Assembly: GCF_022012305.1 (NCBI RefSeq) | Contig: NZ_JAKLTM010000005.1 | Location: 124,001 to 188,000 of the forward strand | Source: Ramlibacter paludis | GTDB taxonomy: Bacteria; Pseudomonadota; Gammaproteobacteria; Burkholderiales; Burkholderiaceae_C | Direction of reading: 5' to 3' | DNA length: 64,000 nucleotides | In this document: piece after piece, positions 19,229 to 28,949 of the stretch | Layout: each line of letters starts with the position of its first letter | Position numbering within the stretch: position 1 is the stretch's first letter | Notes under the pieces: model-generated | Databases searched by the model: none | What the model saw: only the letters and a program-made list of their open reading frames with translations | Told to the model about the DNA's origin: nothing | Position numbers and translations under genes: made by a program

Positions 19229-20919
19229 CCGACATCCGCCGCACCATCCTCTGGGTGATCTTCGGCTTTTCCATGGTGATGCTGTGGGACCAATGGCAGG
19301 TCTACAACGGCAAGCCGGCGACCTTCTTCCCGAGCGCCAAGCCGGCCGCCACCGCCACGGCGACCACGCCCAGCGGCGCCGCCAGCGTGCCCGCGCCGAT
19401 CGCCGGCGCGCCGGGCGCCGTGCCTGCCGCCAACACCGTGCCGGGCGCCGTGCCCGCCACGGGCGCCGCGCCGGCCGTGCCGCGCGAGCGCTTCAGCGTC
19501 ACCACCGACCTGATGCGCGTCACCTTCGACAGCGAAGGCGGCCAGGTCGTGAAGACCGAATTCCTCAAGATCCGCGGCGACAAGGACACCCCCACCTTCA
19601 CGCTGATGGACCAGAGCGGTGGACGCATCTACGTGGCGCAAAGCGGCCTGATCGGCGGCGACTTCCCGAACCACAAGACGGTGATGACCGTGCTGCCGGG
19701 CGACCGCAACCTGAAGGACGGCGCCAACGACCTGGTGGTCAAGTTCGAGTCGCCGGTGCAAGGCGGCGTGAAGCTGGTCAAGACCTACACCCTGCATCGC
19801 GGCGTCTACGACATCGGCGTGAAGCATGAAGTGGTGAACACGGGCACGACGCCGGTGTCGCCGCAGGTCTACCTGCAACTGGTGCGCGACGGCACCGATG
19901 CCACCGGCTCCTCGTCCTTCTATTCCACCTTCACCGGCCCGGCGGTCTACACCGAGGCCAAGAAGTTCCACAAGGTGGAGTTCAAGGACATCGAGAAGGG
20001 CAAGGCCGAAGTCGACAAGAGCTCGGACAACGGCTACGTCGCGATGGTGCAGCACTACTTCGTCAGCGCCTGGATCCTGGGCCAGGGCGTGAAGCGCGAC
20101 AACTTCGTGCGCAAGGTCGACGAGAACCAGTACGCCGTGGGCATGATCGCGCCGGTGACGGTGCCGCCCGGCGCCACCGTGGCCGTCGATGCCAAGCTGT
20201 ACTCCGGCCCGGAAGAAGAGAAGAAGCTCGAAGCGCTGGCGCCCGGCCTGGACCTGGTGAAGGACTACGGCTGGCTGACCATCCTGGCCAAGCCCCTGTA
20301 CTGGCTGCTGAACCAGCTGCACTCCTTCATCGGCAACTGGGGCTGGTCGATCATGGCGCTGGTGCTGCTGATCAAGATCGCCTTCTACTGGCTGCAGGCC
20401 AAGGGCTACGAGAGCATGGCCAAGATGAAGGCCGTGAACCCGAAGGTCATGGCCATGCGCGAGCGCTACAAGGACAACCCGCAGCAGATGCAGCAGGAGA
20501 TGATGCGCATCTACAAGGAGGAGAAGGTCAACCCGCTGGGCGGCTGCCTGCCGATCTTCATCCAGATCCCGGTGTTCATCGCGCTGTACTGGGTGCTGCT
20601 GTCCTCGATCGAGATGCGCAATGCGCCCTGGATCGGCTGGATCCACGACCTGTCGACGCCCGACCCCTACTTCATCCTGCCGGCCGTGATGACGCTGTCG
20701 TCGCTGCTGCAGACCGCGCTGAACCCGGTGCCGCCGGACCCGATGCAGGCCAAGATGATGTGGATCATGCCGCTGGCGTTCTCGGTGATGTTCTTCTTCT
20801 TCCCGGCCGGCCTGGTGCTGTACTGGATCACCAACAACGTGCTGTCGATCGCGCAGCAGTGGCTGATCAACGTGCGCATGGGCGTGCCGCCGGAGTTCAA
20901 CCTGCCGAAGTTCAAATGA
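19225..20919 (+). CDS. yidC: membrane protein insertase YidC
   Basis: The 564-residue protein has an N-terminal membrane anchor (TILWVIFGFSMVMLW) and an Ala/Pro-rich linker. A periplasmic beta domain follows (about residues 90-330), then the conserved five-helix insertase core (KPLYWLLNQLHSFIGNWGWSI; NPLGGCLPIFIQIPVFIALYWVL; PAGLVLYWITNNVLS). It inserts inner-membrane proteins alone or with SecYEG. The ATG at 19225 overlaps the yidD stop. A terminator lies about 60 bases downstream inside a repeat pair. Confidence 0.97.
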   Translation: MTDIRRTILWVIFGFSMVMLWDQWQVYNGKPATFFPSAKPAATATATTPSGAASVPAPIAGAPGAVPAANTVPGAVPATGAAPAVPRERFSVTTDLMRVTFDSEGGQVVKTEFLKIRGDKDTPTFTLMDQSGGRIYVAQSGLIGGDFPNHKTVMTVLPGDRNLKDGANDLVVKFESPVQGGVKLVKTYTLHRGVYDIGVKHEVVNTGTTPVSPQVYLQLVRDGTDATGSSSFYSTFTGPAVYTEAKKFHKVEFKDIEKGKAEVDKSSDNGYVAMVQHYFVSAWILGQGVKRDNFVRKVDENQYAVGMIAPVTVPPGATVAVDAKLYSGPEEEKKLEALAPGLDLVKDYGWLTILAKPLYWLLNQLHSFIGNWGWSIMALVLLIKIAFYWLQAKGYESMAKMKAVNPKVMAMRERYKDNPQQMQQEMMRIYKEEKVNPLGGCLPIFIQIPVFIALYWVLLSSIEMRNAPWIGWIHDLSTPDPYFILPAVMTLSSLLQTALNPVPPDPMQAKMMWIMPLAFSVMFFFFPAGLVLYWITNNVLSIAQQWLINVRMGVPPEFNLPKFK

Positions 20920-20951
20920 CCCTCCCACGGGCGCGCAGCGCTCATCGGAGG

Positions 20952-21044
20952 GTCATCCCAGCGCAGGCTGGGATCCAGAGAGGCCGCGCAAGCGGCCTTT
21001 TCTCTTTGGCGAACGCCCTGGATTCCCGCCTCCGCGGGAATGAC
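20952..21044. repeat. inverted pair of 27-base palindromic elements after yidC
   Basis: Elements at 20952-20978 (starting GTCATCCCAGCGCAGGCTGG) and 21018-21044 (ending CCGCGGGAATGAC) face each other, each with an internal GC hairpin. The second is the classic GGATTCCCGC..GCGGGAATGAC type. The same family is found between dnaN and gyrB, and a single copy lies inside mnmE. They enclose an intrinsic terminator. Confidence 0.8.
20977..21007 (+). terminator. intrinsic terminator of the rpmH-yidC operon
   Basis: GGCCGC (20982-20987), loop GCAA, GCGGCC (20992-20997), then TTTTCTCTTT. An outer AGAG/CTCT pairing lengthens the stem. It lies 58 bases after the yidC stop and between two inverted palindromic elements. 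Confidence 0.75.
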
Positions 21045-21055
21045 ATACTCGTTCC

Positions 21056-22423
21056 ATGCTCGCCCGCCTCGACCAGCCCATCGCCGCCATAGCCACTGCC
21101 CCCGGCCGCGGCGCGGTGGGGATCGTGCGCGTCTCGGCGCGCGATGTGCGGCCCATCATCGCTGCGGTCTGCGGCCGTGAACTGAAGCCACGCGAGGCGA
21201 CCTACCTGCCTTTTCGCGCGGCCGACGGCGGCATCCTCGACCAGGGCCTGGCCATCCACTTCCCCGCGCCGCATTCGTACACCGGCGAGGACGTGCTGGA
21301 GCTGCAGGCGCACGGCGGCACGGTGGTGCTGCAGCTGCTGCTGGCGCGCTGCCTCGAAGCCGGCGCTGCGATTTCGACCCGCGTGGCCGAACCCGGCGAG
21401 TTCACGCAACGGGCCTTCCTCAACGGCAAGCTGGACCTGGCGCAAGCCGAGGCGATCGCCGACCTGATCGATGCCAGCACCGAAGCGGCCGCGCGCAGCG
21501 CGACGCGTTCGCTCGCCGGCGAGTTCTCGCGCGAGGTGCACACGCTGCGCGATGCGCTGGTCAACCTGCGCATGCTGGTGGAGGCCACGCTCGATTTCCC
21601 CGAAGAAGAGATCGACTTCCTGCAGAAGGCCGACGCGGTCGGGCAGCTGGAACGTTTGCAACTCAGGCTGGGCGAAGTGATGCAGCGCGCGCGCCAGGGC
21701 GCCTTGCTGCGCGAGGGCCTGCACGTGGTGATCGCCGGCCAGCCCAACGCGGGCAAGAGCTCGCTGCTGAACGCCCTGGCCGGCGCCGAACTCGCGATCG
21801 TCACGCCGATCCCCGGCACCACGCGCGACGTCGTGCGGCAGACCATCCAGATCGAAGGCGTGCCGCTGCACGTGGTGGACACGGCCGGCCTGCGCGAGGG
21901 CGCGGACCAGGTGGAGCAGATCGGCATAGCGCGCGCCTGGGGGCAGATCGAGAAGGCGGATGCGGTGGTGTTCCTGCACGACCTGACGCGCGCCGAATCG
22001 CGCGAGTACCGCGAAGCGGATGATGCGATCCGCGCGAAGCTGCCGGAAGACGTGCCTGTGATCGACGTCTGGAACAAATCCGACGTGATCCCCGCGCAGG
22101 CGGGAACCCAGGGCTTCCTGAAGCTCTCCGCCAAGACCGGCGCCGGCCTCGACGAGCTGCGCAAGCAGCTGCTCGACATCGCCGGTTACCAGGCCGCGCC
22201 CGAAGGCGTCTTCATCGCCCGCGAGCGCCACCTGCATGCACTGCGCCGCGTCGGCGCGCACCTGATGGAAGCCGCGGGCCTGCTGGCGCGCCAGGCCCAG
22301 GCGCTGGACCTGCTCGCGGAAGAGCTGCGCCTCGCGCAGAACGCGCTCAGCGAAATCACCGGCGAGTTCAGCGCCGATGACCTGCTGGGCGTGATCTTCA
22401 GCCGCTTCTGCATCGGCAAATAG
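21056..22423 (+). CDS. mnmE: tRNA uridine-5-carboxymethylaminomethyl(34) GTPase MnmE
   Basis: The 455-residue protein has the N-terminal tetrahydrofolate-binding domain ([24 protein letters not shown] start) and helical domain. The inserted G domain at about residues 220-375 has [20 protein letters not shown] and NKSD. The C-terminal end is FCIGK, whose Cys is characteristic. With MnmG it modifies wobble uridine 34 in tRNAs. Between NKSD and SAKTG the protein reads [10 protein letters not shown], a translated copy of a chromosomal palindromic repeat (22085-22111). It follows yidC by 136 bases. Confidence 0.96.
   Translation: MLARLDQPIAAIATAPGRGAVGIVRVSARDVRPIIAAVCGRELKPREATYLPFRAADGGILDQGLAIHFPAPHSYTGEDVLELQAHGGTVVLQLLLARCLEAGAAISTRVAEPGEFTQRAFLNGKLDLAQAEAIADLIDASTEAAARSATRSLAGEFSREVHTLRDALVNLRMLVEATLDFPEEEIDFLQKADAVGQLERLQLRLGEVMQRARQGALLREGLHVVIAGQPNAGKSSLLNALAGAELAIVTPIPGTTRDVVRQTIQIEGVPLHVVDTAGLREGADQVEQIGIARAWGQIEKADAVVFLHDLTRAESREYREADDAIRAKLPEDVPVIDVWNKSDVIPAQAGTQGFLKLSAKTGAGLDELRKQLLDIAGYQAAPEGVFIARERHLHALRRVGAHLMEAAGLLARQAQALDLLAEELRLAQNALSEITGEFSADDLLGVIFSRFCIGK
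22085..22111. repeat. palindromic repeat element translated inside mnmE
   Basis: The 27 bases starting GTGATCCCCGCGCAGGCGGG share the core and flanks of the elements at 20952 and 21018. They are read in frame as VIPAQAGTQ in a variable loop of the MnmE G domain. The reading frame is intact across the element. Confidence 0.75.
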
Positions 22424-22481
22424 AGGGGTTTCCGGCCGCCGGCCGCCGTCCTATGCTGTGACCCCAGCTTCGGAGGTCGCC

Positions 22482-23819
22482 ATGGACGCATTCAAGGTCA
22501 TCCTGCCCGACAACAGAACCTTTGCCGAGTACCGCGGCAAGCTCAAGGCACTCGCGGGCGAAAGCCTCGACGTGGGCGTGGAGCAGGTGGGCGTGCGCGA
22601 AGGCATCGTCCGCGGCCACGTGGTGGATTACCTGCTGCAGCAGAACCCGGGCAAGAGCGTCGACGACCTGCTGGTGCGCAAGGCCGGCGCCAATCGCTGC
22701 GAATCCATCACCGACCTCGAGGCCGATGTCCTCTACCGCCAGCGGATCGCCGAAGACCTGGAGCCGCGCGAAGTGGTCGCCGTGCCCGCCGCCGCCGGTG
22801 GCCGCGCGTGGCACCTCGAAGCGGTCAACGTGCGCGCGGCCTGGCAGCAGGTGGGCGGCCCCGACGCCATCGACTGGGGCGGCATCCGGGTCGGCCAGAT
22901 CGACACCGGCTACACGCGCCACGCCGCCTACGGCTTTCCCAACGCGAGCTGGATCGCGCAGGCCGACTGCCGCACCTTCGAACCCTTCCCCATCACCACG
23001 CCCGGCGTCGACCCCATGCCTTTCGGCGCGGTCTCCAAGGGCCACGGCACGCGCATAGGCGCCACCATCTCGGGCTGCTTCGACTTGCCCGACGGCTTCC
23101 GGTACCGCGGCATCGCGCCCAAGGTGCCGCACGTGGTGGTGCGCATCACCGACTCGGTGGCCATCAACACGCGGCAGGCGGAATTCATCCAGGCGCTCGA
23201 TTACCTCGTCGCGGAAGCGAAGGTGAGCGTCATCAACATCAGCCTCGGCATGTTCCCGCCGCAAGCGTCGCCCGATGTGCGCAATGCGATGGCGCGTGCG
23301 CGCAGTGCGGGCGTGATCGTGGTCTGCGCGGCGGGCAACGGCGTCAACGAGGTCGTCGTGCCGGCCGCGCTCGACACCGCGATCGCCGTCGCGGGCACCA
23401 CTTTCCAGAGCCTGCCCTGGAACGGCAGTTCCTTCGGACCGCAAGTCGCCTTCAGCGCGCCCGCGGCGGGCATCTTCCGCGCCAATCCGCAGCGCAACGG
23501 CGTCGGCAAGGATTTCGCCGATGGCGGGGACGGCACGTCGTACGCCACCGCCATCACCACCGGCGCCGCCGCCTTGTGGCTGCTGCGCTGGGGTCCGCAG
23601 ATCGCCGCGATGTACGGGCCGGGCTCGGCGCGCGTCGAAGCGTTCCGGCAAGCGGCGATGGACACCGCGCGCCGGCCGCCCGGCTGGCAGCCCACGCCCT
23701 TCGGCGCCGGCATCCTCGACATCGGCGTGCTGTGCACCGATGCCGCACGCGCCTTGCCGACGATGTCGCTGGTGCCCGTGCCATGGGCCATCGCAGCCAC
23801 GCCGGGCGCGATCGCATAG
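22482..23819 (+). CDS. S8 family subtilisin-like serine peptidase, no signal peptide
   Basis: The 445-residue protein carries the catalytic triad of subtilases: Asp in VGQIDTGYT (about residue 144), His in KGHGTRIGATISG (about 188) and Ser in GDGTSYATAITTGAAAL (about 350), plus the oxyanion region AAGNG. An N-terminal 110-residue part of unknown fold precedes it. No signal peptide or membrane segment is seen, so it may act in the cytoplasm or be exported by an unusual route. The start at 22482 has a good ribosome site (CGGAGG). It lies alone, 58 bases after mnmE. Its substrate is unknown. Confidence 0.85.
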   Translation: MDAFKVILPDNRTFAEYRGKLKALAGESLDVGVEQVGVREGIVRGHVVDYLLQQNPGKSVDDLLVRKAGANRCESITDLEADVLYRQRIAEDLEPREVVAVPAAAGGRAWHLEAVNVRAAWQQVGGPDAIDWGGIRVGQIDTGYTRHAAYGFPNASWIAQADCRTFEPFPITTPGVDPMPFGAVSKGHGTRIGATISGCFDLPDGFRYRGIAPKVPHVVVRITDSVAINTRQAEFIQALDYLVAEAKVSVINISLGMFPPQASPDVRNAMARARSAGVIVVCAAGNGVNEVVVPAALDTAIAVAGTTFQSLPWNGSSFGPQVAFSAPAAGIFRANPQRNGVGKDFADGGDGTSYATAITTGAAALWLLRWGPQIAAMYGPGSARVEAFRQAAMDTARRPPGWQPTPFGAGILDIGVLCTDAARALPTMSLVPVPWAIAATPGAIA

Positions 23820-23958
23820 CAAGGCTGGCGACCGCTGATCCGCGCGGCGCGACCGCTTGTCCGCGCCGCGGGTTACACCGGCGTCGCGCCGGTATCTCGT
23901 GTAATCGGTCGCTAACAAAGCTTGTGCCCCTGCGGGCGGGCACGTACTGTTCGCTCGC
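23820..23958. other. GC-rich intergenic region before the cNMP-binding gene
   Basis: The 139 bases hold several short inverted repeats, for example GTGCCCctgcGGGCGGGCAC near 23930. No clear T-tract terminator or promoter consensus was recognised. No gene is seen here. Confidence 0.4.
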
Positions 23959-24450
23959 ATGAACGCCCCGCTTCGCACCCCCATCCACTTCGACGTCCAG
24001 GGCCTCGTGCACGCCAGCGCGCACAACCAGTCGATGGACGCGTTCCACCCGCAGCTCACCCCCAAGCAGTGGGAGCTGTTCGGCACCTACTTGCAGCCCT
24101 TCGCGCTGCAGCAGGGCCAGGTGCTGATCCAGCAGAACGCCACCGACCGCACGGTGTACTTCGTCGAGTCGGGACAGCTGACCGTGCACTACGAAGACGA
24201 CAAGGGCCGCCTGCGGCTCGCGACGGTGGACGCGGGCTCCGCCGTCGGTGAAGGCGCTTTCTTCAGCCGCAACCCGCGCAGTGCGACGGTGCAGGCGGCC
24301 AGCGTGTGCAAGATCTGGACGCTGACGCCGATCCGCTTCACCGAGCTCACCAACCGGCAGCCCGCGCTGGCGGTGGAGATCGCGATGGCCCTCGGCGCGC
24401 TGGTGTCGCGCCGCCTGAGCAACAAGCCCAAGCGCATCGCGGTCACCTGA
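23959..24450 (+). CDS. stand-alone cyclic-nucleotide-binding domain protein (Crp/Fnr-like, no HTH)
   Basis: A 163-residue protein whose residues about 35-145 form a cNMP-binding beta roll (QGQVLIQQNATDRTVYFVESG, then GEGAFFSRNPRSATVQAAS with the phosphate-binding-cassette-like Arg). The frame ends after one more helix, so the Crp DNA-binding domain is absent. It may sense a nucleotide or act as a partner domain rather than as a transcription factor. It is flanked by a subtilase and an unknown protein, with gaps of over 120 bases on each side. Confidence 0.75.
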   Translation: MNAPLRTPIHFDVQGLVHASAHNQSMDAFHPQLTPKQWELFGTYLQPFALQQGQVLIQQNATDRTVYFVESGQLTVHYEDDKGRLRLATVDAGSAVGEGAFFSRNPRSATVQAASVCKIWTLTPIRFTELTNRQPALAVEIAMALGALVSRRLSNKPKRIAVT

Positions 24451-24579
24451 GCGCAAACGCAACACGCAGGCTCGCAGGACCCTCGTTCGTGACAAAAGCC
24501 CGCCACGCAGTACAACGCGTTTCCTACACTGGAATCGCGGCCCTCCAACTCCCAGAACCACGCCGCCGGAAAGACCAAG

Positions 24580-25311
24580 ATGTCCCTGTTTGACTGGTTC
24601 GCTCCCAGGAAGAAGCACGAGCCCGCCGCCTCCGTGATGCCCAGCTCCGGACTTTCGCGCCTGGACTCCACGCGTCCCTTCAACGCACCGCGCCAGGCCG
24701 GCACGGCCCAGCCCGCCAACAAGAAGCAGGAACGCATGGCGCGCCGCGAGCTGCTCTATGCGGTGGTGCGCGAGGCGATGGTGCGCGCGGGTGTGCTGTC
24801 GTCGACGTACAAGTTCAAGGTGCTGTCGCTCGACACGCGCGGCCGCCAGTTCATGGTGATGGTCGACCTGGCGCAGGGCGCCAACAGCGACACCGCGCGG
24901 CTGGCCGAGATCGAGGCGATGGTCGCGCAGGGCGCCAAGCAGCGCTACGACATCCTGGTGACCGCGGTCTACTGGCGCTCGAACGAACACGTGGCGGTGG
25001 GCGACCCGGCGCCGCGCGTGCAGCAGCCGGCAGCGCCGGCGCCGCAGGCACCCCAGGCCCAGCCACGCGCGCAGCGGCCCGCTGTCTCACGGCCGGCGGA
25101 GTTGCACGCGGCAACGGGACCGGCGCCGGAAGAAGTGATTGCCTTCAAGCGCGCCCTGGCCGCCAGCACGCGCGGCGAGGCGGCGTTGGCCACCGCGAAT
25201 CCGACCGGCAAGCAAAGCTACACGCTGCTGACGGGGTTCGAGGACACCGAGATGGCCAGCGGCGGCCAGGACAGCCAGTTGAGCGGCACGCAGTACGGCG
25301 AGTTGCGCTGA
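24580..25311 (+). CDS. conserved hypothetical protein with low-complexity linker
   Basis: The 243-residue protein has a folded segment at about residues 48-150 (RMARRELLYAVVREAMVRAGVL, SSTYKFKVLSLDTRGRQFMVMVDL, then YDILVTAVYWRSNEH). A Pro/Ala/Gln-rich linker follows, and the acidic tail begins VIAFKRALAAS. No signal peptide or membrane segment is seen. I do not recognise a family or function. It ends six bases from the convergent apt gene. Confidence 0.65.
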   Translation: MSLFDWFAPRKKHEPAASVMPSSGLSRLDSTRPFNAPRQAGTAQPANKKQERMARRELLYAVVREAMVRAGVLSSTYKFKVLSLDTRGRQFMVMVDLAQGANSDTARLAEIEAMVAQGAKQRYDILVTAVYWRSNEHVAVGDPAPRVQQPAAPAPQAPQAQPRAQRPAVSRPAELHAATGPAPEEVIAFKRALAASTRGEAALATANPTGKQSYTLLTGFEDTEMASGGQDSQLSGTQYGELR

Positions 25312-25317
25312 GCGGGC

Positions 25318-25893
25318 TCAGTGCCCGCCGAAGTGGACGAACGTGAAGACGTCGAGTCCACCTTCGCGCAAGCGCTGCGATCCCCCCAGCTCCGGCAGGT
25401 CGACGATCGCCACGCCTTCCATCACCGTCGCGCCCAGCTTCTCCAGCAGCTTCTTGCCGGCCATCATGGTGCCGCCGGTGGCGATCAGGTCGTCCACCAG
25501 CAGCACGCGCTGGCCCGCCTGCACCGCGTCGGTGTGCAGTTCCACCGTCGCACTGCCGTACTCCAGCTCATAGGTCTCTTCCACCGTCGTGAAGGGCAGC
25601 TTGCCCTTCTTGCGGATCGGCACGAAGCCCACCCCCAGTTCGTACGCGACCACGGAGCCGAGGATGAAGCCGCGCGCGTCGAGGCCCGCGACCACGTCGG
25701 GCCGGCGCTCCATGTAGCGATGAACGAAGGCGTCGATGAGCACGCGGAAGGTGCGCGGGTCCTGCAGCAGCGGCGTGATGTCGCGGAACTGCACGCCGGG
25801 CGAGGGCCAGTCCGGCACGGTGCGGATGCGGCTGCGCAGGAATTCGCCCACGCGGGCGTTGAAGTCGTCGTCGTTCTTCATGGGGTTCGTCAT
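25318..25893 (-). CDS. apt: adenine phosphoribosyltransferase
   Basis: A 191-residue protein with the PRPP-binding signature [13 protein letters not shown] (about residue 132) and [11 protein letters not shown] (about 40). It converts adenine and PRPP to AMP, a purine salvage step. The ATG at 25893 overlaps the stop of the upstream antiporter gene by four bases (ATGA); a second ATG at 25881 is possible. Coupling of apt to a KefB-type antiporter is unusual as a functional pair but clear from the overlap. Confidence 0.95.
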   Translation of the reverse strand: MTNPMKNDDDFNARVGEFLRSRIRTVPDWPSPGVQFRDITPLLQDPRTFRVLIDAFVHRYMERRPDVVAGLDARGFILGSVVAYELGVGFVPIRKKGKLPFTTVEETYELEYGSATVELHTDAVQAGQRVLLVDDLIATGGTMMAGKKLLEKLGATVMEGVAIVDLPELGGSQRLREGGLDVFTFVHFGGH

Positions 25894-27881
25894 CCTTGCA
25901 GCAGCAGTTCCTCGGCCATCGCCAGCGTTTCCGGCCGGCCGGAGAGCACGAGCGTATCGCCATCCTGCAGCGCCGGGTCGCTGGCCGTGTCGACCAGGTG
26001 GCCGTTGGCGCGGCGCAGGCTGACCACGCGCACGCCCTGCTGTGGCAGCGCGAAGGTGCTCAGCACGCGGCCCACGCCCCCGGCATCGCCGGTGAGGGTG
26101 AGCGTCGATAGCCGTTCCTGCTCCACTTCCTGCGCCGTGCTGTCGTCGGCGCCGTGGAAGTAGCCGCGCAGCAGGTTGTAGCGCGCGTCGCGCTGGTCCT
26201 GCACCACGCGGATCACGCGCCGCATCGGCACGCCCACCAGCGCCAGTGCATGGCTGGCCAGCATCAAGGAGCTTTCCAATGTCTCCGGCACCACCTCGGT
26301 GGCGCCGGCGGCCATCAGCTTCTCGAGGTCGAAGTCGTCCTGCGTGCGCACGATCACCGGCACCTGCGGCGCATGCGCGCGGGCCTTGTCCAAAACCTTC
26401 ATCGCTCCTGGCACGTCGAGGTAGGTGATGACGACGGCGGACGCGCGGGCCAGGCCCGCGGCCATCAGCGCCTGCAGCCGCGCGGCGTCGCCGAACACCA
26501 CCGAGTCGCCGGCGGCCGCGGCCTGGCGCACGCGGTCGGGGTCCAGGTCCAGCGCCATGTAAGGAATGTTTTCCTGCTCCAGCATGCGCGCCAGGTTCTG
26601 GCCGCAGCGGCCGTAGCCGCAGATGATCACGTGCTTGCTGGTGTTGATCGACTTGCGCGCGATGTTGGTCATCTGCAGCGACTGCAGCATCCATTCGCTC
26701 GCCACCAGCTTCATCACCAGCCGGTTGCTCCACTGGATGATGAAGGGCGTAGCCAGCATCGACAGCACCATGCTGGCCAGGATCGGGTTCAGCAGGCGCG
26801 GCGGGATCAGCTGCTGCTCCTGCGCCAGCGTGAGCAGCACGAAGCCGAACTCGCCGGCCTGCGCGAGATAGAGGCCCGTGCGCAGCGACACGCCGGCGGA
26901 GGCGCCGAAGCCGCGCGCCAGCAGCGTCACCAGCACCAGCTTGAACAGCACCGGCGCCGACACCAGCAGCAGCACCAGCTGCCAGCGCTCGAACACCGGG
27001 CGCCAATCGAGCAGCATGCCCAGCGTGATGAAGAACAGGCCGAGCAGCACGTCGTGGAAAGGCCGGATGTCGGCTTCCACCTGATGCTTGTATTCGGTCT
27101 CGGAAATCAGGATGCCGGCGATGAAGGCGCCCAGCGCCAGCGAAAGTCCCGCCGCTTCGGTCATCCAGGCCAGGCCCAGCGTCACCAGCAGCAGGTTCAG
27201 CACGAACAGCTCTTCGCTCTTGCGCCGGGCCACCAGCGTCAGCCACCAGCGCATCAGGCGCTGCCCGCCCGCCAGCAGCAGCGTGATCAGCGCGGCGGCC
27301 TTCAGCAGCGCGAAGCCGATCTCCCGGAACAGCACTTCGGGCGGACTGCCCAGGGCCGGGATCAGCACCAGCAAGGGCACCACGGCCAGGTCCTGGAACA
27401 GCAGCACGCCGATCACGCGCTTGCCGTGCTCGGACTCCAGCTCCAGCCGCTCGGACATCATCTTCACCACGATGGCCGTGCTGCTCATGGCCAGCGCACC
27501 CGACAAGGCCAGCGCCGTCTGCCAGCTCAGGCGCCAGGACGGCGGCAGCCAGGGCGCCAGCAGCAGCGGGCCGAAGGTGCCGACCGCGATGGTCAGCAGC
27601 ACCTGCGACATGCCCAGGCCGAACACATGGGTGCGCATGGCGCGCAGCTTGGAGAGGTTGAACTCCAGGCCGATCACGAACATCAGGAACACCACGCCGA
27701 ACTCGCCCAGGTGGCGCACGCTGGCCGTGTCCTCGGCCAGGGCCAGCGCATTCGGCCCGATCAGCACCCCCACCGTCAGGTAGCCGAGCATCGGCGGCAG
27801 CTTGAGCGAGCGGAACAGCACCACCGCGGCCACGGCGGCCACCAGGTAGACGAGTGCGAGCTCCAGGGAGGACATCGACAT
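25890..27881 (-). CDS. monovalent cation:proton antiporter-2 family protein (KefB/KefC-like)
   Basis: The 663-residue protein has a CPA2 Na+/H+ exchanger domain of about 12 membrane segments (residues about 5-385; [19 protein letters not shown]). A TrkA-N Rossmann domain follows ([18 protein letters not shown], about residue 415), then a C-terminal TrkA-C-like domain. Such proteins exchange potassium for protons, often under nucleotide or glutathione control. No KefF/KefG ancillary gene is adjacent. It is the first gene of a two-gene unit with apt. Confidence 0.9.
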   Translation of the reverse strand: MSMSSLELALVYLVAAVAAVVLFRSLKLPPMLGYLTVGVLIGPNALALAEDTASVRHLGEFGVVFLMFVIGLEFNLSKLRAMRTHVFGLGMSQVLLTIAVGTFGPLLLAPWLPPSWRLSWQTALALSGALAMSSTAIVVKMMSERLELESEHGKRVIGVLLFQDLAVVPLLVLIPALGSPPEVLFREIGFALLKAAALITLLLAGGQRLMRWWLTLVARRKSEELFVLNLLLVTLGLAWMTEAAGLSLALGAFIAGILISETEYKHQVEADIRPFHDVLLGLFFITLGMLLDWRPVFERWQLVLLLVSAPVLFKLVLVTLLARGFGASAGVSLRTGLYLAQAGEFGFVLLTLAQEQQLIPPRLLNPILASMVLSMLATPFIIQWSNRLVMKLVASEWMLQSLQMTNIARKSINTSKHVIICGYGRCGQNLARMLEQENIPYMALDLDPDRVRQAAAAGDSVVFGDAARLQALMAAGLARASAVVITYLDVPGAMKVLDKARAHAPQVPVIVRTQDDFDLEKLMAAGATEVVPETLESSLMLASHALALVGVPMRRVIRVVQDQRDARYNLLRGYFHGADDSTAQEVEQERLSTLTLTGDAGGVGRVLSTFALPQQGVRVVSLRRANGHLVDTASDPALQDGDTLVLSGRPETLAMAEELLLQG

Positions 27882-27923
27882 ATCCTATCCGCCCCGATCA
27901 GCAGGGCCGCCTAAAATCGCCGG

Positions 27924-28949
27924 ATGCCCTCCGCCAGCCTGCCGATGCCCCTCGAGGCGTCCCTCCCCCCTTCCGGTTTCGACCGGGTCCGCGCGCTGCA
28001 ACTGGCGCGCGAGACCTTCGACATCGAGGCCGAGGCCGTCCTGGGCCTGAAGCAGCGCGTGGGCGACAGCTTCGCCAGCGCCGTGCAGGTCATGCTGGAC
28101 GTGCGCGGGCGCGTGGTCGTGATGGGCATGGGCAAGAGCGGCCACGTGGGCCGCAAGGTGGCCGCCACCCTGGCCTCCACCGGCACGCCGGCCATGTTCG
28201 TCCATCCGGCCGAGGCCAGCCACGGCGACCTGGGCATGATCAAGCCGGTCGACCTGGTGCTGCTCATCTCGAACGGTGGCGAAAGCGACGAGATCACCGC
28301 CATCCTGCCGGTGCTCAAGCGCCTGGGCACGCCCATCGTCGCCATGACCGGCAACCTCAAGTCCAGCCTCGCGCAGCACGCCGACTTCGTGCTGGACTGC
28401 GGCGTGGCCAAGGAAGCCTGTCCGCTCAACCTGGCGCCGACGGCCAGCACCACGGCGCAACTGGCCATGGGCGATGCACTGGCGGTCGCACTGCTCGACG
28501 CGCGCGGCTTCAAGGCCGAGGACTTCGCCCGTTCGCACCCGGGCGGCGCCCTGGGCCGCAAGCTGCTGACGCACCTGAGCGACCTCATGCGCAGCGGCGA
28601 CGCCGTGCCGCGCGTGTTGCCCGATGCCAGCTTCCCGACGCTGATGCGCGAGATGAGCGCCAAGGGCCTGGGCGCCTCGGCGGTGGTCGACGACGCCGGC
28701 CGCGTGCTGGGCATCTTCACCGACGGCGACCTGCGCCGCCTGATCGAAAAGGGCATCGACCTGCGCGCCATGAAGGCGCGCGACGTGATGCACCCGGGGC
28801 CGCGCACCATCCGCAAGGACGCCCTGGCGGCGGAAGCGGCGCAGATGATGGAGCAGTACCGCATCACCAGCGTGCTGGTCGTCGACGCCGACGGCATCCT
28901 CTGCGGCGCCATCAACAGCAACGACCTGATGCGGGCCAAGGTCATCTGA
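27924..28949 (+). CDS. kdsD: arabinose-5-phosphate isomerase
   Basis: The 341-residue protein has a SIS sugar-isomerase domain (GRVVVMGMGKSGHVGRKVAATLASTG; HGDLGMI; ISNGGESDEI) and two C-terminal CBS domains (about residues 215-340). It makes D-arabinose 5-phosphate from ribulose 5-phosphate, the first committed step towards Kdo of lipopolysaccharide. Its stop TGA overlaps the kdsC start by one base. It is divergent from the antiporter gene, 42 bases away. Confidence 0.94.
   Translation: MPSASLPMPLEASLPPSGFDRVRALQLARETFDIEAEAVLGLKQRVGDSFASAVQVMLDVRGRVVVMGMGKSGHVGRKVAATLASTGTPAMFVHPAEASHGDLGMIKPVDLVLLISNGGESDEITAILPVLKRLGTPIVAMTGNLKSSLAQHADFVLDCGVAKEACPLNLAPTASTTAQLAMGDALAVALLDARGFKAEDFARSHPGGALGRKLLTHLSDLMRSGDAVPRVLPDASFPTLMREMSAKGLGASAVVDDAGRVLGIFTDGDLRRLIEKGIDLRAMKARDVMHPGPRTIRKDALAAEAAQMMEQYRITSVLVVDADGILCGAINSNDLMRAKVI

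Noticed and set aside
26154..27914. Plus-strand open frame of 586 codons rich in His and Gln
   Set aside because: It is opposite the KefB-type antiporter gene, with the His/Gln bias typical of antisense frames.
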